From: Colwellia sp. C2M11
GTDB taxonomy: Bacteria; Pseudomonadota; Gammaproteobacteria; Enterobacterales; Alteromonadaceae
Length of the DNA stretch: 64,000 nucleotides
Assembly: GCF_018860915.1 (NCBI RefSeq)
Contig: NZ_JAHKQD010000009.1
Location: 123,455 to 187,454 of the forward strand
Direction of reading: 5' to 3'
Positions within the stretch are counted from its first letter, which is position 1. Every line of letters starts with the position of its first letter. Below are positions 19,181 through 28,637 of the stretch, one piece after another. A program made the translations under genes and the position numbers. The notes beneath the pieces are model-generated. The model saw nothing but the letters and a program-made list of their open reading frames with translations, was not told the origin of the DNA and made no database searches.

Positions 19181-19230
19181 GTATACAGACTTGTCTACCT
19201 GGTTGAGTCATAGTAGACAAGTCTGTATAC
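19181..19230. promoter_or_regulatory. 18-bp perfect inverted repeat, likely TetR operators
   Basis: GTATACAGACTTGTCTAC (19181-19198) is repeated as its exact reverse complement at 19213-19230, with 14 bases between. Each arm contains AGAC-N2-GTCT (AGACTTGTCT and its complement), the half-site symmetry expected of a TetR dimer site, so the structure could seat two dimers. It lies between the divergent tetR (19301) and DUF1348 (19123) genes. Confidence 0.75.
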
Positions 19231-19300
19231 TTGTGCAATATTTTATTTATCACCAAGTTAATTAGTTAGTTAACTACTTCATTCACAGTAAGAATCTAAA

Positions 19301-19867
19301 ATGAAACAAATAGATAAGCGTCAACAACTAGTAAATACTGCGTTAAAGTTATTTTATAAAAAAGGTATTCATGCGGTAGGAATTAATGAAATTTTGGTAG
19401 AATCAGGTGTTGCTAAAAAAACCTTATATCATCACTTTACCAGTAAAGAAGCGTTAATTCAGGCTTGTATTGCTGAGCGAGATCACAGCTTTATGACATG
19501 GTTTATCCAAAAGTGTAATGATAACAGCTCAACTGAAATCTTTATTAAGCAAGTATTTGATGCGTTAGATGAGTGGATTAATGATAAATCAGTGGAGTTA
19601 GGGTCATTCAGTGGCTGTTTTTTTGTAAATTCTGCAGCAGAATATAGCGATCATCAAAATGAAATCAAAAAATTATGTTTGCAGCACAAAACACATATTA
19701 AGCATTTTTTCGAACAACAACTTGAACCATTAATACCCGATAAGAATCAGCTTAATTCGCTGGTAGGGTTATTATTGTTACTCAAAGAGGGTTGTATTAA
19801 TTGCGCACATGTAATGGGAGACAAACAATCTGCTTTAAAAGCAAAGGCGCTCGCGTTAGTTTTTTAA
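19301..19867 (+). CDS. TetR/AcrR-family transcriptional regulator
   Basis: 188 residues. The N-terminal DNA-binding domain is typical (RQQLVNTALKLFYKKGIHAV, GINEILVESGVAKKTLYHHF, TSKEAL). The C-terminal portion (SGCFFVNSAAEYSDHQNEIK) resembles TetR_C domains of regulators that sense electrophiles or drugs. It starts at ATG 19301. It probably binds the 19181-19230 repeat and controls itself and the divergent DUF1348 gene. It ends four bases from the stop of the converging HD-GYP gene. Confidence 0.93.
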   Translation: MKQIDKRQQLVNTALKLFYKKGIHAVGINEILVESGVAKKTLYHHFTSKEALIQACIAERDHSFMTWFIQKCNDNSSTEIFIKQVFDALDEWINDKSVELGSFSGCFFVNSAAEYSDHQNEIKKLCLQHKTHIKHFFEQQLEPLIPDKNQLNSLVGLLLLLKEGCINCAHVMGDKQSALKAKALALVF

Positions 19868-19870
19868 GGG

Positions 19871-20854
19871 TTAATCTTTCCAGCGCTGCTTTATTTCAAT
19901 AACTTTATCTAATTGCTGTATAAATAAGTCGACCAATTCAGGGTCAAAGTGTTTGCCCTTTTGCGCTTGAATAAATTCGACCGCTTTTTCTACTGACCAG
20001 GCCTCTTTGTATGGACGAACGCTAGTTAACGCGTCAAATACATCAGCTAAGGCAACAATACGGCCAGAACGTGGGATATCTGTGCCTTTTAATTGATTGG
20101 GATAACCAGTACCATCCCACTTTTCGTGATGAGTCATTGACACTATTTTAGCGAGTTCAATTAGATCAGAATCTGATTCACCTAAAATTTCAGCGCCAAT
20201 TTCAGGATGCTTTTTCATTATCTCAAACTCTTCCTCGGTAAGCTTACCTGGTTTGAGCATGATGCTATCTGGAATACCAATTTTACCAATATCGTGCATT
20301 GGTGCCGCATGGAATAAGTTGTCAGCTTCTTTTTCTGTATAACCGTAAGCGAGGGCTATTATTCTTGAGTAATGGCTCATGCGCATAACATGCATGCCAG
20401 TTTCGTTATCTTTGTATTCGGATGCACGGCCTAAACGTTGTATTACTTGTAGTCTGGTGCGCTTTAGCTCTTCTGCATCAACTAGTGATAAGTGTGTTTT
20501 TACGCGTGCTCTTACGACAGGCGGGCTAACAGGTTTGGCAATGTAGTCTACAGCACCTAGGTTAAGACCTTTTGCTTCGTCTTCAGTGTCGTTTAATGCC
20601 GTCACAAAAATGATAGGAATTGATTTATATGAAGGATCACCTTTAAGGGTTTCACAGACTTCATAACCGGTCATTCCTGGCATCATAACGTCGAGTAAAA
20701 TTAAATCGGGTTTGTCTTTTTTAATTAAACGTAAAGCCTCTTCGCCACTTTTAGCGAAAGTAAGCTTATAAGTATCACTAAGAATATTATTTAATACTTT
20801 TAAATTAGTCGGTTCGTCGTCTACCACTAATACATTTTGTTTGCATAATTCCAT
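19871..20854 (-). CDS. Response regulator with HD-GYP domain
   Basis: 327 residues. Receiver domain 1-120: DDE at 12-14, phospho-accepting Asp 55 (LILLDVMMPG), Lys 107. HD-GYP phosphodiesterase domain from about 140: HDIGKIGIP at 187-195 and HHEKWDGTGYP at 242-252, so the metal-binding HD and the GYP loop are intact; the enzyme should hydrolyse cyclic-di-GMP. It starts 21 bases downstream of the hybrid kinase gene on the same strand, so the two are almost surely one operon, with phosphotransfer from the kinase's HPt domain setting c-di-GMP turnover (inference). Confidence 0.95.
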   Translation of the reverse strand: MELCKQNVLVVDDEPTNLKVLNNILSDTYKLTFAKSGEEALRLIKKDKPDLILLDVMMPGMTGYEVCETLKGDPSYKSIPIIFVTALNDTEDEAKGLNLGAVDYIAKPVSPPVVRARVKTHLSLVDAEELKRTRLQVIQRLGRASEYKDNETGMHVMRMSHYSRIIALAYGYTEKEADNLFHAAPMHDIGKIGIPDSIMLKPGKLTEEEFEIMKKHPEIGAEILGESDSDLIELAKIVSMTHHEKWDGTGYPNQLKGTDIPRSGRIVALADVFDALTSVRPYKEAWSVEKAVEFIQAQKGKHFDPELVDLFIQQLDKVIEIKQRWKD

Positions 20855-20875
20855 GTTCTTTCTCTGTAAAATAAT

Positions 20876-23800
20876 TTAAATGGCCGACTTCAAGGTATCG
20901 CTTAATACGCTGATTCGATTAGCCGCGACTTCAAAATCAAAGTCATTGCAGGCTGAAATTATGTCTTTTATTTCCTTTGAGTGGGTTGAAGACATGCTTT
21001 CTAATGCTTCTAGTAAGCTCTCGTCAAACTCATTGTGTTGTACATGTTGTTCAAGTTGCAATAGCATTGTGTAAAGTTCTTGCAGGGAAACTTCTTCACC
21101 ACCTGAATCGGTTATTGCATTATTTGCTGTCCCCATTTTATTAGAACAGTCAATTAATGAATTAATTTCAAGCTGAATAGCGTCTGTTGCTGTAGCCGCT
21201 TCCTCAGCTAATTCATGTAGACTTGCTTGTTCTAAGTCACTAAACATGGTCATTAACCGATTAAGGGCTAAGTTACCGGTAACTCCTTTGTACTTGTGAG
21301 CAATCGCTTTTAGTGCCGGCCAATCGCTGTTATTACGTAGTAGTGTTAGTGCTGCAATATCTTCTTCCGATTGCTGAAGGAAACGTATTATTTCATTAAA
21401 TAGGGTAGTTTTATTGCCCCATAAAGCAATGCCTTTATCTAAATCAACTCTCAACTGCTCAGTAGGAATAACAACGGCTGGTTCAGGCATTATGTTTTCT
21501 GAGTCGAGCGTACGTGCTATTTCGCTGATAAGCTGATTTACATCGATTGGTTTGTTGGCAAAACCATTCATACCTGCTTCTACAGCCGATCTTTTATCTT
21601 GCGGTAATACACTGGCAGTTAAGGCAATAATTGGGAGTTTTGGTAAATCATTTGCTTGCTCAAATTCACGTCGTTTTATCGAGGCTGTTAGTCCGTCCAT
21701 GACAGGCATTTGTATATCCATTAGCACTACATCAAAACAGTCGTTTTCCATTTTCAATAGTGCTTGTTCGCCATTACGCGCAACAGATACAGTATGATGG
21801 TGACGTTTTAGCACTAAGCTTAATAGGTCTATATTCTGCTCAATATCATCAACTACCAATATGCTAAGTGGTGGTAATTCAGCATGTGCTTGAACAACTT
21901 GTTTTTTAGCTGAAGCTTTAACTACTTTAATTGGAATACTAAACTCAAAGGTTGACCCTTGACCTTCCTCACTTTGTGCTGAAATGGTACCACCCATTAA
22001 TTCGACAAGTTGTTTACTGATTGTTGTTCCTAAACCTGTACCACCAAAGCGACGACTCATTGATTCATCTGCTTGAGCAAAGGCATCAAAGATTGTTGCT
22101 AACTGTGGCGGTGTCATACCAATACCTGTATCTGTGATTGAAAAATGTAGCGTATCGGGCTTGGTATTGTGGATATCAATAGTAATGCTGCCTTGTTCAG
22201 TAAACTTAATTGAGTTACCGACAAGATTAGTTAACACTTGTCTTATTCTATCTGGTACACCGTTGTAAAAACGTTGCGCAGTTTTGTCGATATTTAGGTT
22301 AATAGCCAAGCCTTTATTTTGTGCTTGTAACCATAATGTTGATACGACAGAATCTACTTCTTCTACTAATGAAAAGTCTCTATATTCTAATTGAAATTTA
22401 CCTTTGTCTAATTTAGCGCTATCGAGCACATCATTGAGAATATGTAATAGTGATTTCGCTGACTGATTGATGGTATTTAGGTGCTTACGATGACTTTGTT
22501 CAAGCTCTTCATCTAACAAAATATCACTGAAGCCTATAATGGCGTTCATGGGGGTGCGAATTTCATGACTCATGTTGGCTAGGAATGCCGAACGTGTTGC
22601 GGCTGCTTGTTCAGCTTTTTCTTTCGAGGCAACAAGGGCTGATTCCATAGTTTTACGTTCGGTAATATCCATGATGAAGCCGTCAAAATACACGTCGTTA
22701 GTTACTTCGTCTTTGATGGTTCTGCCATAAGCTAAGACCCATTTTTCTTTTTTATATCGGTCAATAACTCTGATTTCAACTTGGAATCCTTCAGGGTGAT
22801 ATAAGTTAGTATCTTCAATGATCTTCATATCATCTGGGTGTACAAAATCGCCCACACGGCACTTAGGCTCAGGTAGTAAAAAATCTTGTGCGGGGTAACC
22901 TAGCAAGTTTTCTATTTCGTCATTAATAAAAAGGCTTGGCCAGTGAATATCATCTTTATTACGATAGACAACACCAGGAATGTTCGATACTAATGAGCGT
23001 AATTTAGCTTCTTCTTGACGTAATTTATTTTCCATCGATTTGCGTTCACGTAAGTCGGAAATAAAGGCTACGAACATGTGTTGATTGTTAAGTTCGACAT
23101 GCCCAATACCGAGTCGCATAGGAATAAGTTCACCACTTTTGGTTAGTGCTTCAACTTCTCGTCCAGAGCCAATAATTTTTTTCTCACGTGTTTTTATATA
23201 ATTATCAATATAACTATCGTGATGAGCTTGATCAGGCATAGGCACAACCATTTTTACATTTTGACCTATCATCTCTTCTCTAGACCAACCTAACAACGTT
23301 GATACCGCATTGTTGACGCTAATAATTATTCCTTTTTCATCTATTGTGATTATGCCATCAATCGCGGTATCCATTGTCGCAATTAGGCGACGTTCATTAT
23401 TTGCTGCAATGAGTGTTTGGTCTTTGTAGCGCATGATTAAATTTGCTGCGAGCACTGAGAAAATGATAGTTAAAGTAATCGCGGTGATGATCATCGCAAG
23501 ATAAATAGACACTTCGCTAGTTTGCTTAGAAAGCTCAAAACCAGGCGGTAATACAAAGCGAGCCGCAGCCATACCAGTATAATGCATACTCGAAATTGCA
23601 GCGCCCATAACGAAGCTTGAAATGATGGTTTTTATGTAATTATTTAACCAGTGAATTTTAGTGTTTTTTAAGCCAAACCTAACCCATAAAGCTAGAGTTG
23701 CTAGCGCTACTGCAACTAAAATAGAGATAGCAAATATAGTGAAGTTGTAGCGTAATAATGGCGCCATTTCCATCGCCGCCATACCAACATAGTGCATGGT

Positions 23801-24205
23801 TCCAATACCGGAACCCACTAATACACCACCTAAAGCTAACTGCTGAAATTTTACTTCATCACGAATAATAATATTCAGTGCTATCCATGAGGCGGCAATG
23901 GCTGGAATGAGGGATAAAACAGTCAGGTTAAATTGATAGGAAACCGTGGTACAGAGCTCTACTGCTAGCATACCAATAAAGTGCATTGACCAAATACCCG
24001 CACCTAAGGCAAAGCTACCAATGAATAATGAAAAATGTTTTCGACGTGGGTTGGCATTGGCTGCTTGTGCAGCCACTTGAAACCCCATAAAGGAGGCAAT
24101 AATAGCGATAGACACAGATAGAATAACTAGCCATGGATTAAACGACGTGGTAACAAAAAGATTGTAATCGTCATATAGAAAGAGCTCAGTAATTTGGTTT
24201 GGCAT
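20876..24205 (-). CDS. MHYT-PAS hybrid histidine kinase with receiver and HPt domains
   Basis: 1109 residues from ATG 24205 (TTG 24220 is an alternative five codons earlier; neither has a good ribosome-binding site). The N-terminal ~260 residues are an MHYT membrane sensor with about seven hydrophobic segments and motifs SMHFIGM, TMHYVGM and SMHYTGM near residues 73, 136 and 206; the family is proposed to bind copper and sense O2, CO or NO. Two PAS domains follow (270-385 and 395-520), then HisKA with His 547 (MSHEIRTP), the HATPase (DTGIGM, GGTGLGTTI), a receiver with Asp 830, and an HPt with His 970 (AHKYKG). The full His-Asp-His relay is thus in one chain, to act on the HD-GYP regulator that follows. 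Confidence 0.95.
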   Translation of the reverse strand: MPNQITELFLYDDYNLFVTTSFNPWLVILSVSIAIIASFMGFQVAAQAANANPRRKHFSLFIGSFALGAGIWSMHFIGMLAVELCTTVSYQFNLTVLSLIPAIAASWIALNIIIRDEVKFQQLALGGVLVGSGIGTMHYVGMAAMEMAPLLRYNFTIFAISILVAVALATLALWVRFGLKNTKIHWLNNYIKTIISSFVMGAAISSMHYTGMAAARFVLPPGFELSKQTSEVSIYLAMIITAITLTIIFSVLAANLIMRYKDQTLIAANNERRLIATMDTAIDGIITIDEKGIIISVNNAVSTLLGWSREEMIGQNVKMVVPMPDQAHHDSYIDNYIKTREKKIIGSGREVEALTKSGELIPMRLGIGHVELNNQHMFVAFISDLRERKSMENKLRQEEAKLRSLVSNIPGVVYRNKDDIHWPSLFINDEIENLLGYPAQDFLLPEPKCRVGDFVHPDDMKIIEDTNLYHPEGFQVEIRVIDRYKKEKWVLAYGRTIKDEVTNDVYFDGFIMDITERKTMESALVASKEKAEQAAATRSAFLANMSHEIRTPMNAIIGFSDILLDEELEQSHRKHLNTINQSAKSLLHILNDVLDSAKLDKGKFQLEYRDFSLVEEVDSVVSTLWLQAQNKGLAINLNIDKTAQRFYNGVPDRIRQVLTNLVGNSIKFTEQGSITIDIHNTKPDTLHFSITDTGIGMTPPQLATIFDAFAQADESMSRRFGGTGLGTTISKQLVELMGGTISAQSEEGQGSTFEFSIPIKVVKASAKKQVVQAHAELPPLSILVVDDIEQNIDLLSLVLKRHHHTVSVARNGEQALLKMENDCFDVVLMDIQMPVMDGLTASIKRREFEQANDLPKLPIIALTASVLPQDKRSAVEAGMNGFANKPIDVNQLISEIARTLDSENIMPEPAVVIPTEQLRVDLDKGIALWGNKTTLFNEIIRFLQQSEEDIAALTLLRNNSDWPALKAIAHKYKGVTGNLALNRLMTMFSDLEQASLHELAEEAATATDAIQLEINSLIDCSNKMGTANNAITDSGGEEVSLQELYTMLLQLEQHVQHNEFDESLLEALESMSSTHSKEIKDIISACNDFDFEVAANRISVLSDTLKSAI

Positions 24206-24602
24206 ATATGTTTGACTCAACTAGGGAAAAATACAGAGATATCTCTAGATTACCAAGAATTCATTGTCGTTAATAAAGGGGCAATTTTAAATGGCACTGA
24301 CCTATAACTAACAAGGTTATATCATTGGAATATGATGATTTCGATACTGTTATTTAAATAATGGTTTTTTTGTACGCTTTTTGCAAGTTTTTTGGCATGA
24401 AATTGTGAAAGCGCTTACTCGTAAGAAGTAAGTATCGGCAGGTGGTAAGACTTCTTTAGCTCTTTAGGCAATAAAAAATGAGCAATTAGCGATATCTATC
24501 TATAGTATTGATTATTCATTGATTAATAACTGAGAGTGACATCAGTTTTGCTATAGATTTTATTATCGCTATATTAAATATTCTATTTATTCTTAGGCTC
24601 GT
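24206..24602. other. Intergenic gap, no gene seen
   Basis: About 400 AT-rich bases upstream of the kinase gene and after the lipoprotein gene, both on the minus strand. It should hold the kinase operon promoter, but I found no convincing -35/-10 pair, hairpin or ORF. Confidence 0.5.
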
Positions 24603-24980
24603 TTATTGTAATTGACATGAAATACTGAACTTTTTATTAGTGCCTGAAAGCATACTGATGTGCCCGTAATCAGCCTTGGTATGCCATTCGTAGGTGATGT
24701 TGTTGCTAGATTTATTAATATAGCGAGCGCCAGAGGCAGATACTGCTTGGTAAAAATGTAATGCTTTTTTATCAACCTTAAGCTCAGACAGACTAATGTC
24801 TATGGTTGCTTCAGTCCCGTTTTTTGAATACAGCACTTTTATTAAACCTTTATCTGTACAACTAAAAATATAGGACTTAGTCGCTATATCCTTAGGCAGG
24901 CTAAGGGTCTTTACTGTACATGCACAAAGCAAAAAAACGAGGGTGGAAATGATAAATGTTTGTTTCATGGTTTTGTTCAT
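24603..24980 (-). CDS. Small lipoprotein, unknown function
   Basis: 125 residues from ATG 24980 (24968 and 25019 are alternatives; none has a clear ribosome-binding site). The signal peptide is hydrophobic and ends in a lipobox LLCAC, so a lipid-anchored envelope protein. The mature part contains IFSCTDKGLIKVLYSKNGTE and FSISCQLQ with two Cys that may pair. A beta-rich fold resembling MliC-like lysozyme-inhibitor proteins (C-x20-Y pattern, C-terminal Cys) is possible but not certain. It follows the YhiN-like gene by 20 bases on the same strand. Confidence 0.65.
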   Translation of the reverse strand: MNKTMKQTFIISTLVFLLCACTVKTLSLPKDIATKSYIFSCTDKGLIKVLYSKNGTEATIDISLSELKVDKKALHFYQAVSASGARYINKSSNNITYEWHTKADYGHISMLSGTNKKFSISCQLQ

Positions 24981-25000
24981 TTTTATTATTGCATATTCAC

Positions 25001-26206
25001 TTAAACAGCTTGTCCGCAAGCTACACCACTAGCCCAACAAAATTGGAAGTTATAGCCACCTAAGAATCCAGTGACATCAATGACTTCACCAATAAAAAAT
25101 AAGCCGGCGCAATGCTTTGCTTCAAAGGTTTTTGACGAGAGTTCGTCAGTGTTCACACCGCCTAAGGTAACTTCTGCTGTTCGATAACCTTCCGTGCCAT
25201 TCGGTTTTATTTGCCAGTGATGCAAGTACTTACTTAGCGCGTTAATATCAGCATGACTGAGTTGGTTGATAGCTTTGTCAGTAATTATTGTGGCGCAGAT
25301 ATCGTCTTGCATTATTACTTCTACGAAGCGTTTAGGCAGTATCGTCGCCAGTAAATTTTTAACAGATTTTTGCGCTTGGTGTTCACGCCAATCGTTAATG
25401 GTATCTGTTAGTTGTTGGTTGGGCAGTAAATCAATTGTAATGGCTTGGCCTGCCCGCCAAAAGGATGAAATTTGTAATATTGCAGGGCCAGATAAACCGC
25501 GGTGTGTGAAGAGAATGTTTTCTCTAAAACTGGTGCCATCTTCGCTAGTAACGTTACAGTCAATACTGATGCCAGATAAGCCATCAAAGCGTTTTTTGTC
25601 ATGTTCATGTAAGGTGAATGGCACTAAGGCTGCCGTAGTTGGTAATACGTTTAAACCAAATTGTTCAGCAATTTTGTAGCCAATGGGTGAAGCACCCAGT
25701 TTTGGCATTGTTAAACCGCCTGAGGCCACAACTAAAGATTGGCATTGGTATTCTTTGTCTGACGTTTTTACTAAATAGGTTTTATCGTCATTTTGGCTAA
25801 CAGAGAGTACTTCAGTACGTAAATTTAGGGTAACACCTGCCCATTCGCATTCTGTAAGCAATACATTAACAATGTCTTGAGCGCTATCATCACAAAAAAG
25901 TTGTCCTAAGGTTTTATGATGATAGTTAACGCCATGACGATCGACTAACTCAATAAAATCATCAGCACTATAACGGCTTAAAGCTGATTTAACAAAATGA
26001 GGATTTTGGCATATATAATTGCTTGGTGTTGTATTTTGATTGGTAAAATTACAACGGCCACCACCGCTGATTAAAATTTTTCGGCCAGCTTTTTTACCCA
26101 TATCAACTACGGTAACGGTGCGACCACGGTATCCAGCACTAGCAGCACACATTAAGCCAGCCGCACCAGCGCCAATAATTAAAACATCAGTATGGGTTAT
26201 AGTCAT
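25001..26206 (-). CDS. BaiN/YhiN-like NAD(P)/FAD-dependent oxidoreductase
   Basis: 401 residues of the HI0933/YhiN flavoprotein family. The FAD-binding IIGAGAAGLMCAASAGYRG is at the N-terminus, and KKAGRKILISGGGRCNFTN is the family signature. The C-terminus has the second FAD motif ending in GEVIDVTGFLGGYNFQ. Length fits the family. The physiological substrate is unsettled; the gut homologue BaiN acts on bile acids. It starts at ATG 26206. It is divergent from the M28 peptidase gene at 26417. Confidence 0.93.
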   Translation of the reverse strand: MTITHTDVLIIGAGAAGLMCAASAGYRGRTVTVVDMGKKAGRKILISGGGRCNFTNQNTTPSNYICQNPHFVKSALSRYSADDFIELVDRHGVNYHHKTLGQLFCDDSAQDIVNVLLTECEWAGVTLNLRTEVLSVSQNDDKTYLVKTSDKEYQCQSLVVASGGLTMPKLGASPIGYKIAEQFGLNVLPTTAALVPFTLHEHDKKRFDGLSGISIDCNVTSEDGTSFRENILFTHRGLSGPAILQISSFWRAGQAITIDLLPNQQLTDTINDWREHQAQKSVKNLLATILPKRFVEVIMQDDICATIITDKAINQLSHADINALSKYLHHWQIKPNGTEGYRTAEVTLGGVNTDELSSKTFEAKHCAGLFFIGEVIDVTGFLGGYNFQFCWASGVACGQAV

Positions 26207-26416
26207 TTTTAAACTTGCTATTTTAGGGGATATATTTCGATGAAGAAGGGCGATAATAGCACAGAAATGCCATTCTGCGCTGTTCTTGTGTCGTCAGTTT
26301 ATTGGTGATAAATTAATGGCTAATGACGAAGTTTGGCAAAAGTTATTGAATTTTAATTACATTTTAGTGCATGCCTTGTTTCTTGCCTTTTTGAAAAAAC
26401 TCAATAGGAATGTTAG

Positions 26417-27814
26417 ATGAATATAAAAACCTTGTATAAAGTTAGTTTGTTGCCGCTTGTTATTGTTGCTAGCCACTCATTGGCGAGTGATATTTCTACA
26501 ACAACATCAACTGGCTCAGTGGATAATGAACAACTTCATAAAATAGCCAGTGAAGTATCTGCGAATCGTATTGAACAAGATATTAAAAAATTAGTAGGTT
26601 TTGGTACTCGCCATACTTTGTCGGAAACAGAGTCAACTACTAGAGGTATTGGCGCAGCACGTCGGTGGATTAAATCTGAGTTTGATAAAATCTCTGCCGA
26701 ATGTGGTGGGTGTCTTACGGTTTACTATCAATCTGAAACCATTAGCGGTGAAAAGCGGATTCCAGATCCTACTGAGGTTGTGAGTGTTATTGCTATTCAA
26801 AAAGGTGTGTCTGATCCTAACCGTTATGTAGTTATGTCGGGTGATATTGATTCTAGAGTGTCTGATGTGATGAATTTTACTTCGGATTCTCCCGGTGCTA
26901 ATGATAATGCATCAGGCTTAGCTGGAACGATTGAAGCTGCGCGAGTACTGTCGAAATATAAATTTCAGGGTAGTATTATTTATGCTGCTTTAGCGGGCGA
27001 AGAGCAAGGGTTATTTGGCGGACAAATAATGGCCAAGCAAGCGTTGAAAGATGGCTGGCGAATTAAAGCTGTTTTAAATAATGACATGATTGGCAATATT
27101 GAAGGTGTTAATGGTGTTATAAACAATACGACTGCCCGTATTTTTTCTGAAGGAACTCGCCCAACAGAAACGGCTAGTGAAGCTAAAAGTAGACGATTTA
27201 CGGGTGGCGAAGTTGACTCACCTAGTCGTAATTTAGCACGTTATATAGATCGTATTGCCGATCAATACATTCCTAATTTAGATACCATGATGATTTACCG
27301 ATTAGACCGATTTGGCCGCGGAGGACACCATAGACCTTTTAATCAAGTGGGTTTTCCGGCAATAAGAATTATGGAAACTAACGAAAATTATAACCGTCAA
27401 CATCAAGACTTACGTACTGAAAATGGTATTGTTTATGGTGATACGCTTGATGGCGTTAATTTTGAATATGCGGCAAAATTAACGTCGCTTAACGCTGTTT
27501 CTTTAGCCTCAATGGCGATGGCACCAACCCCTCCGGCAGATGTTAAAATAGCGGGTACGGTAAAGCCGGATACAACACTTTCTTGGTCGCTGCCATTAGC
27601 TTCAGAAAATCCGCAACTTGTTGGTTTTAAAATTTACTGGCGTTTTACTGATGCTTCACAGTGGCAATTTAGCCGATTCGTGGGTAACGTAAATGAATTT
27701 ACGTTAAAAAATGTTGTCATTGATAATTATTTCTTTGGTGTGGCGAGTGTTGCTGCAGACGGAACAGAAAGTCCGGTTGTTTTCCCTGGTGCAGCAGGTA
27801 GCTTTGGCGACTAG
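26417..27814 (+). CDS. Secreted M28-family metallopeptidase with C-terminal FnIII-like domain
   Basis: 465 residues. Signal peptide at 1-24 (cleavage probably after SLA). The M28 aminopeptidase core has the zinc ligands in order: SGDIDS (usual His replaced by Asp), GANDNASG, EEQGLFGG, NNDMIGN, and GGHHRPF. The first ligand change is discussed as a finding. Residues ~370-460 form a fibronectin-III-like beta domain (LSWSLPLASENPQLVGFKIY). The enzyme likely works in the periplasm or outside the cell, cutting N-terminal residues from peptides. AGGA lies upstream of ATG 26417. Single-gene transcript. Confidence 0.92.
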   Translation: MNIKTLYKVSLLPLVIVASHSLASDISTTTSTGSVDNEQLHKIASEVSANRIEQDIKKLVGFGTRHTLSETESTTRGIGAARRWIKSEFDKISAECGGCLTVYYQSETISGEKRIPDPTEVVSVIAIQKGVSDPNRYVVMSGDIDSRVSDVMNFTSDSPGANDNASGLAGTIEAARVLSKYKFQGSIIYAALAGEEQGLFGGQIMAKQALKDGWRIKAVLNNDMIGNIEGVNGVINNTTARIFSEGTRPTETASEAKSRRFTGGEVDSPSRNLARYIDRIADQYIPNLDTMMIYRLDRFGRGGHHRPFNQVGFPAIRIMETNENYNRQHQDLRTENGIVYGDTLDGVNFEYAAKLTSLNAVSLASMAMAPTPPADVKIAGTVKPDTTLSWSLPLASENPQLVGFKIYWRFTDASQWQFSRFVGNVNEFTLKNVVIDNYFFGVASVAADGTESPVVFPGAAGSFGD

Positions 27815-27935
27815 ATTGAATAGCTAACTATTTCAAATGTAAAATAATGTTGTTCATGCCAGTCATAGATTTTTTTTTGTAGTAAAACGTGTAAAATGCA
27901 GGAAAAGAATTTAATAAATGTAACGGAGTAGGTAT

Positions 27936-28457
27936 ATGTTGGCAGCTACAATGGTTGAAAAGCTAAACGAACAAATAAATTTAGAGTTTTTTTCATCGAA
28001 CCTTTATTTACAAATGAGTGCTTGGTGTGAAGATCGAGGTTTTGAAGGTGCTGCTGAATTTATGCAAAAGCATGCTGATGAAGAAATGGGCCACATGAAA
28101 CGTTTATTTACTTACGTAAGTGAAACGGGCGCTTTACCTATTATTGGGACTATTGAAGCGCCTAAAGTTGATTTTGACTCGTTAGGTGACGTGTTTCGTG
28201 AAACTTATGAACATGAACAATTAGTGACTAAGGCGATTAATGAACTAGCGCACACTGCTTTTACTTCACAAGACTATTCAACATTTAACTTTTTACAGTG
28301 GTATGTTTCAGAGCAACATGAAGAAGAAAAGTTGTTCAAAGGCATTTTAGATAAAATTGATATGGTTGGCGAAGATGGTAAAGCTTTATTCTTTATTGAC
28401 AAAGATTTAGCTGAGCTTGCTAAAGGTGCAGCGCCAAGTATTATGCAAACAGCTTAA
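27936..28457 (+). CDS. ftnA: Non-haem ferritin
   Basis: 173 residues of the bacterial ferritin family that stores iron as a 24-mer. The ferroxidase-centre ligands are recognisable: [17 protein letters not shown] (Glu), [11 protein letters not shown] (Glu-x2-His) and [11 protein letters not shown] near 128. Length and the absence of the haem-ligand Met typical of bacterioferritin support FtnA. A purine-rich ACGGAG precedes ATG 27936. It is followed by a hairpin terminator at 28493. I saw no obvious Fur box by eye. Confidence 0.95.
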   Translation: MLAATMVEKLNEQINLEFFSSNLYLQMSAWCEDRGFEGAAEFMQKHADEEMGHMKRLFTYVSETGALPIIGTIEAPKVDFDSLGDVFRETYEHEQLVTKAINELAHTAFTSQDYSTFNFLQWYVSEQHEEEKLFKGILDKIDMVGEDGKALFFIDKDLAELAKGAAPSIMQTA

Positions 28458-28492
28458 TAAAGCGCAGTAATCCTTAAATATGCTTTTCTTTA

Positions 28493-28535
28493 GACGTTGA
28501 AGCAGTGGTTTACCACGTTCAACGTCATCATTTTA
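28493..28535 (+). terminator. Hairpin terminator after ftnA
   Basis: GACGTTGAA (28493-28501) pairs with TTCAACGTC (28518-28526), with an inner GTGG/CCAC stem, followed by ATCATTTTATTATT. Confidence 0.8.
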
Positions 28536-28637
28536 TTATTTATTATAATCACATCATTAAAACACAATTAATTGAAATCTATTTCTGTATTTTTTGCGTA
28601 TATTAATCACTGTTTTTGTTTTCAAGAGGTTTTTTTC

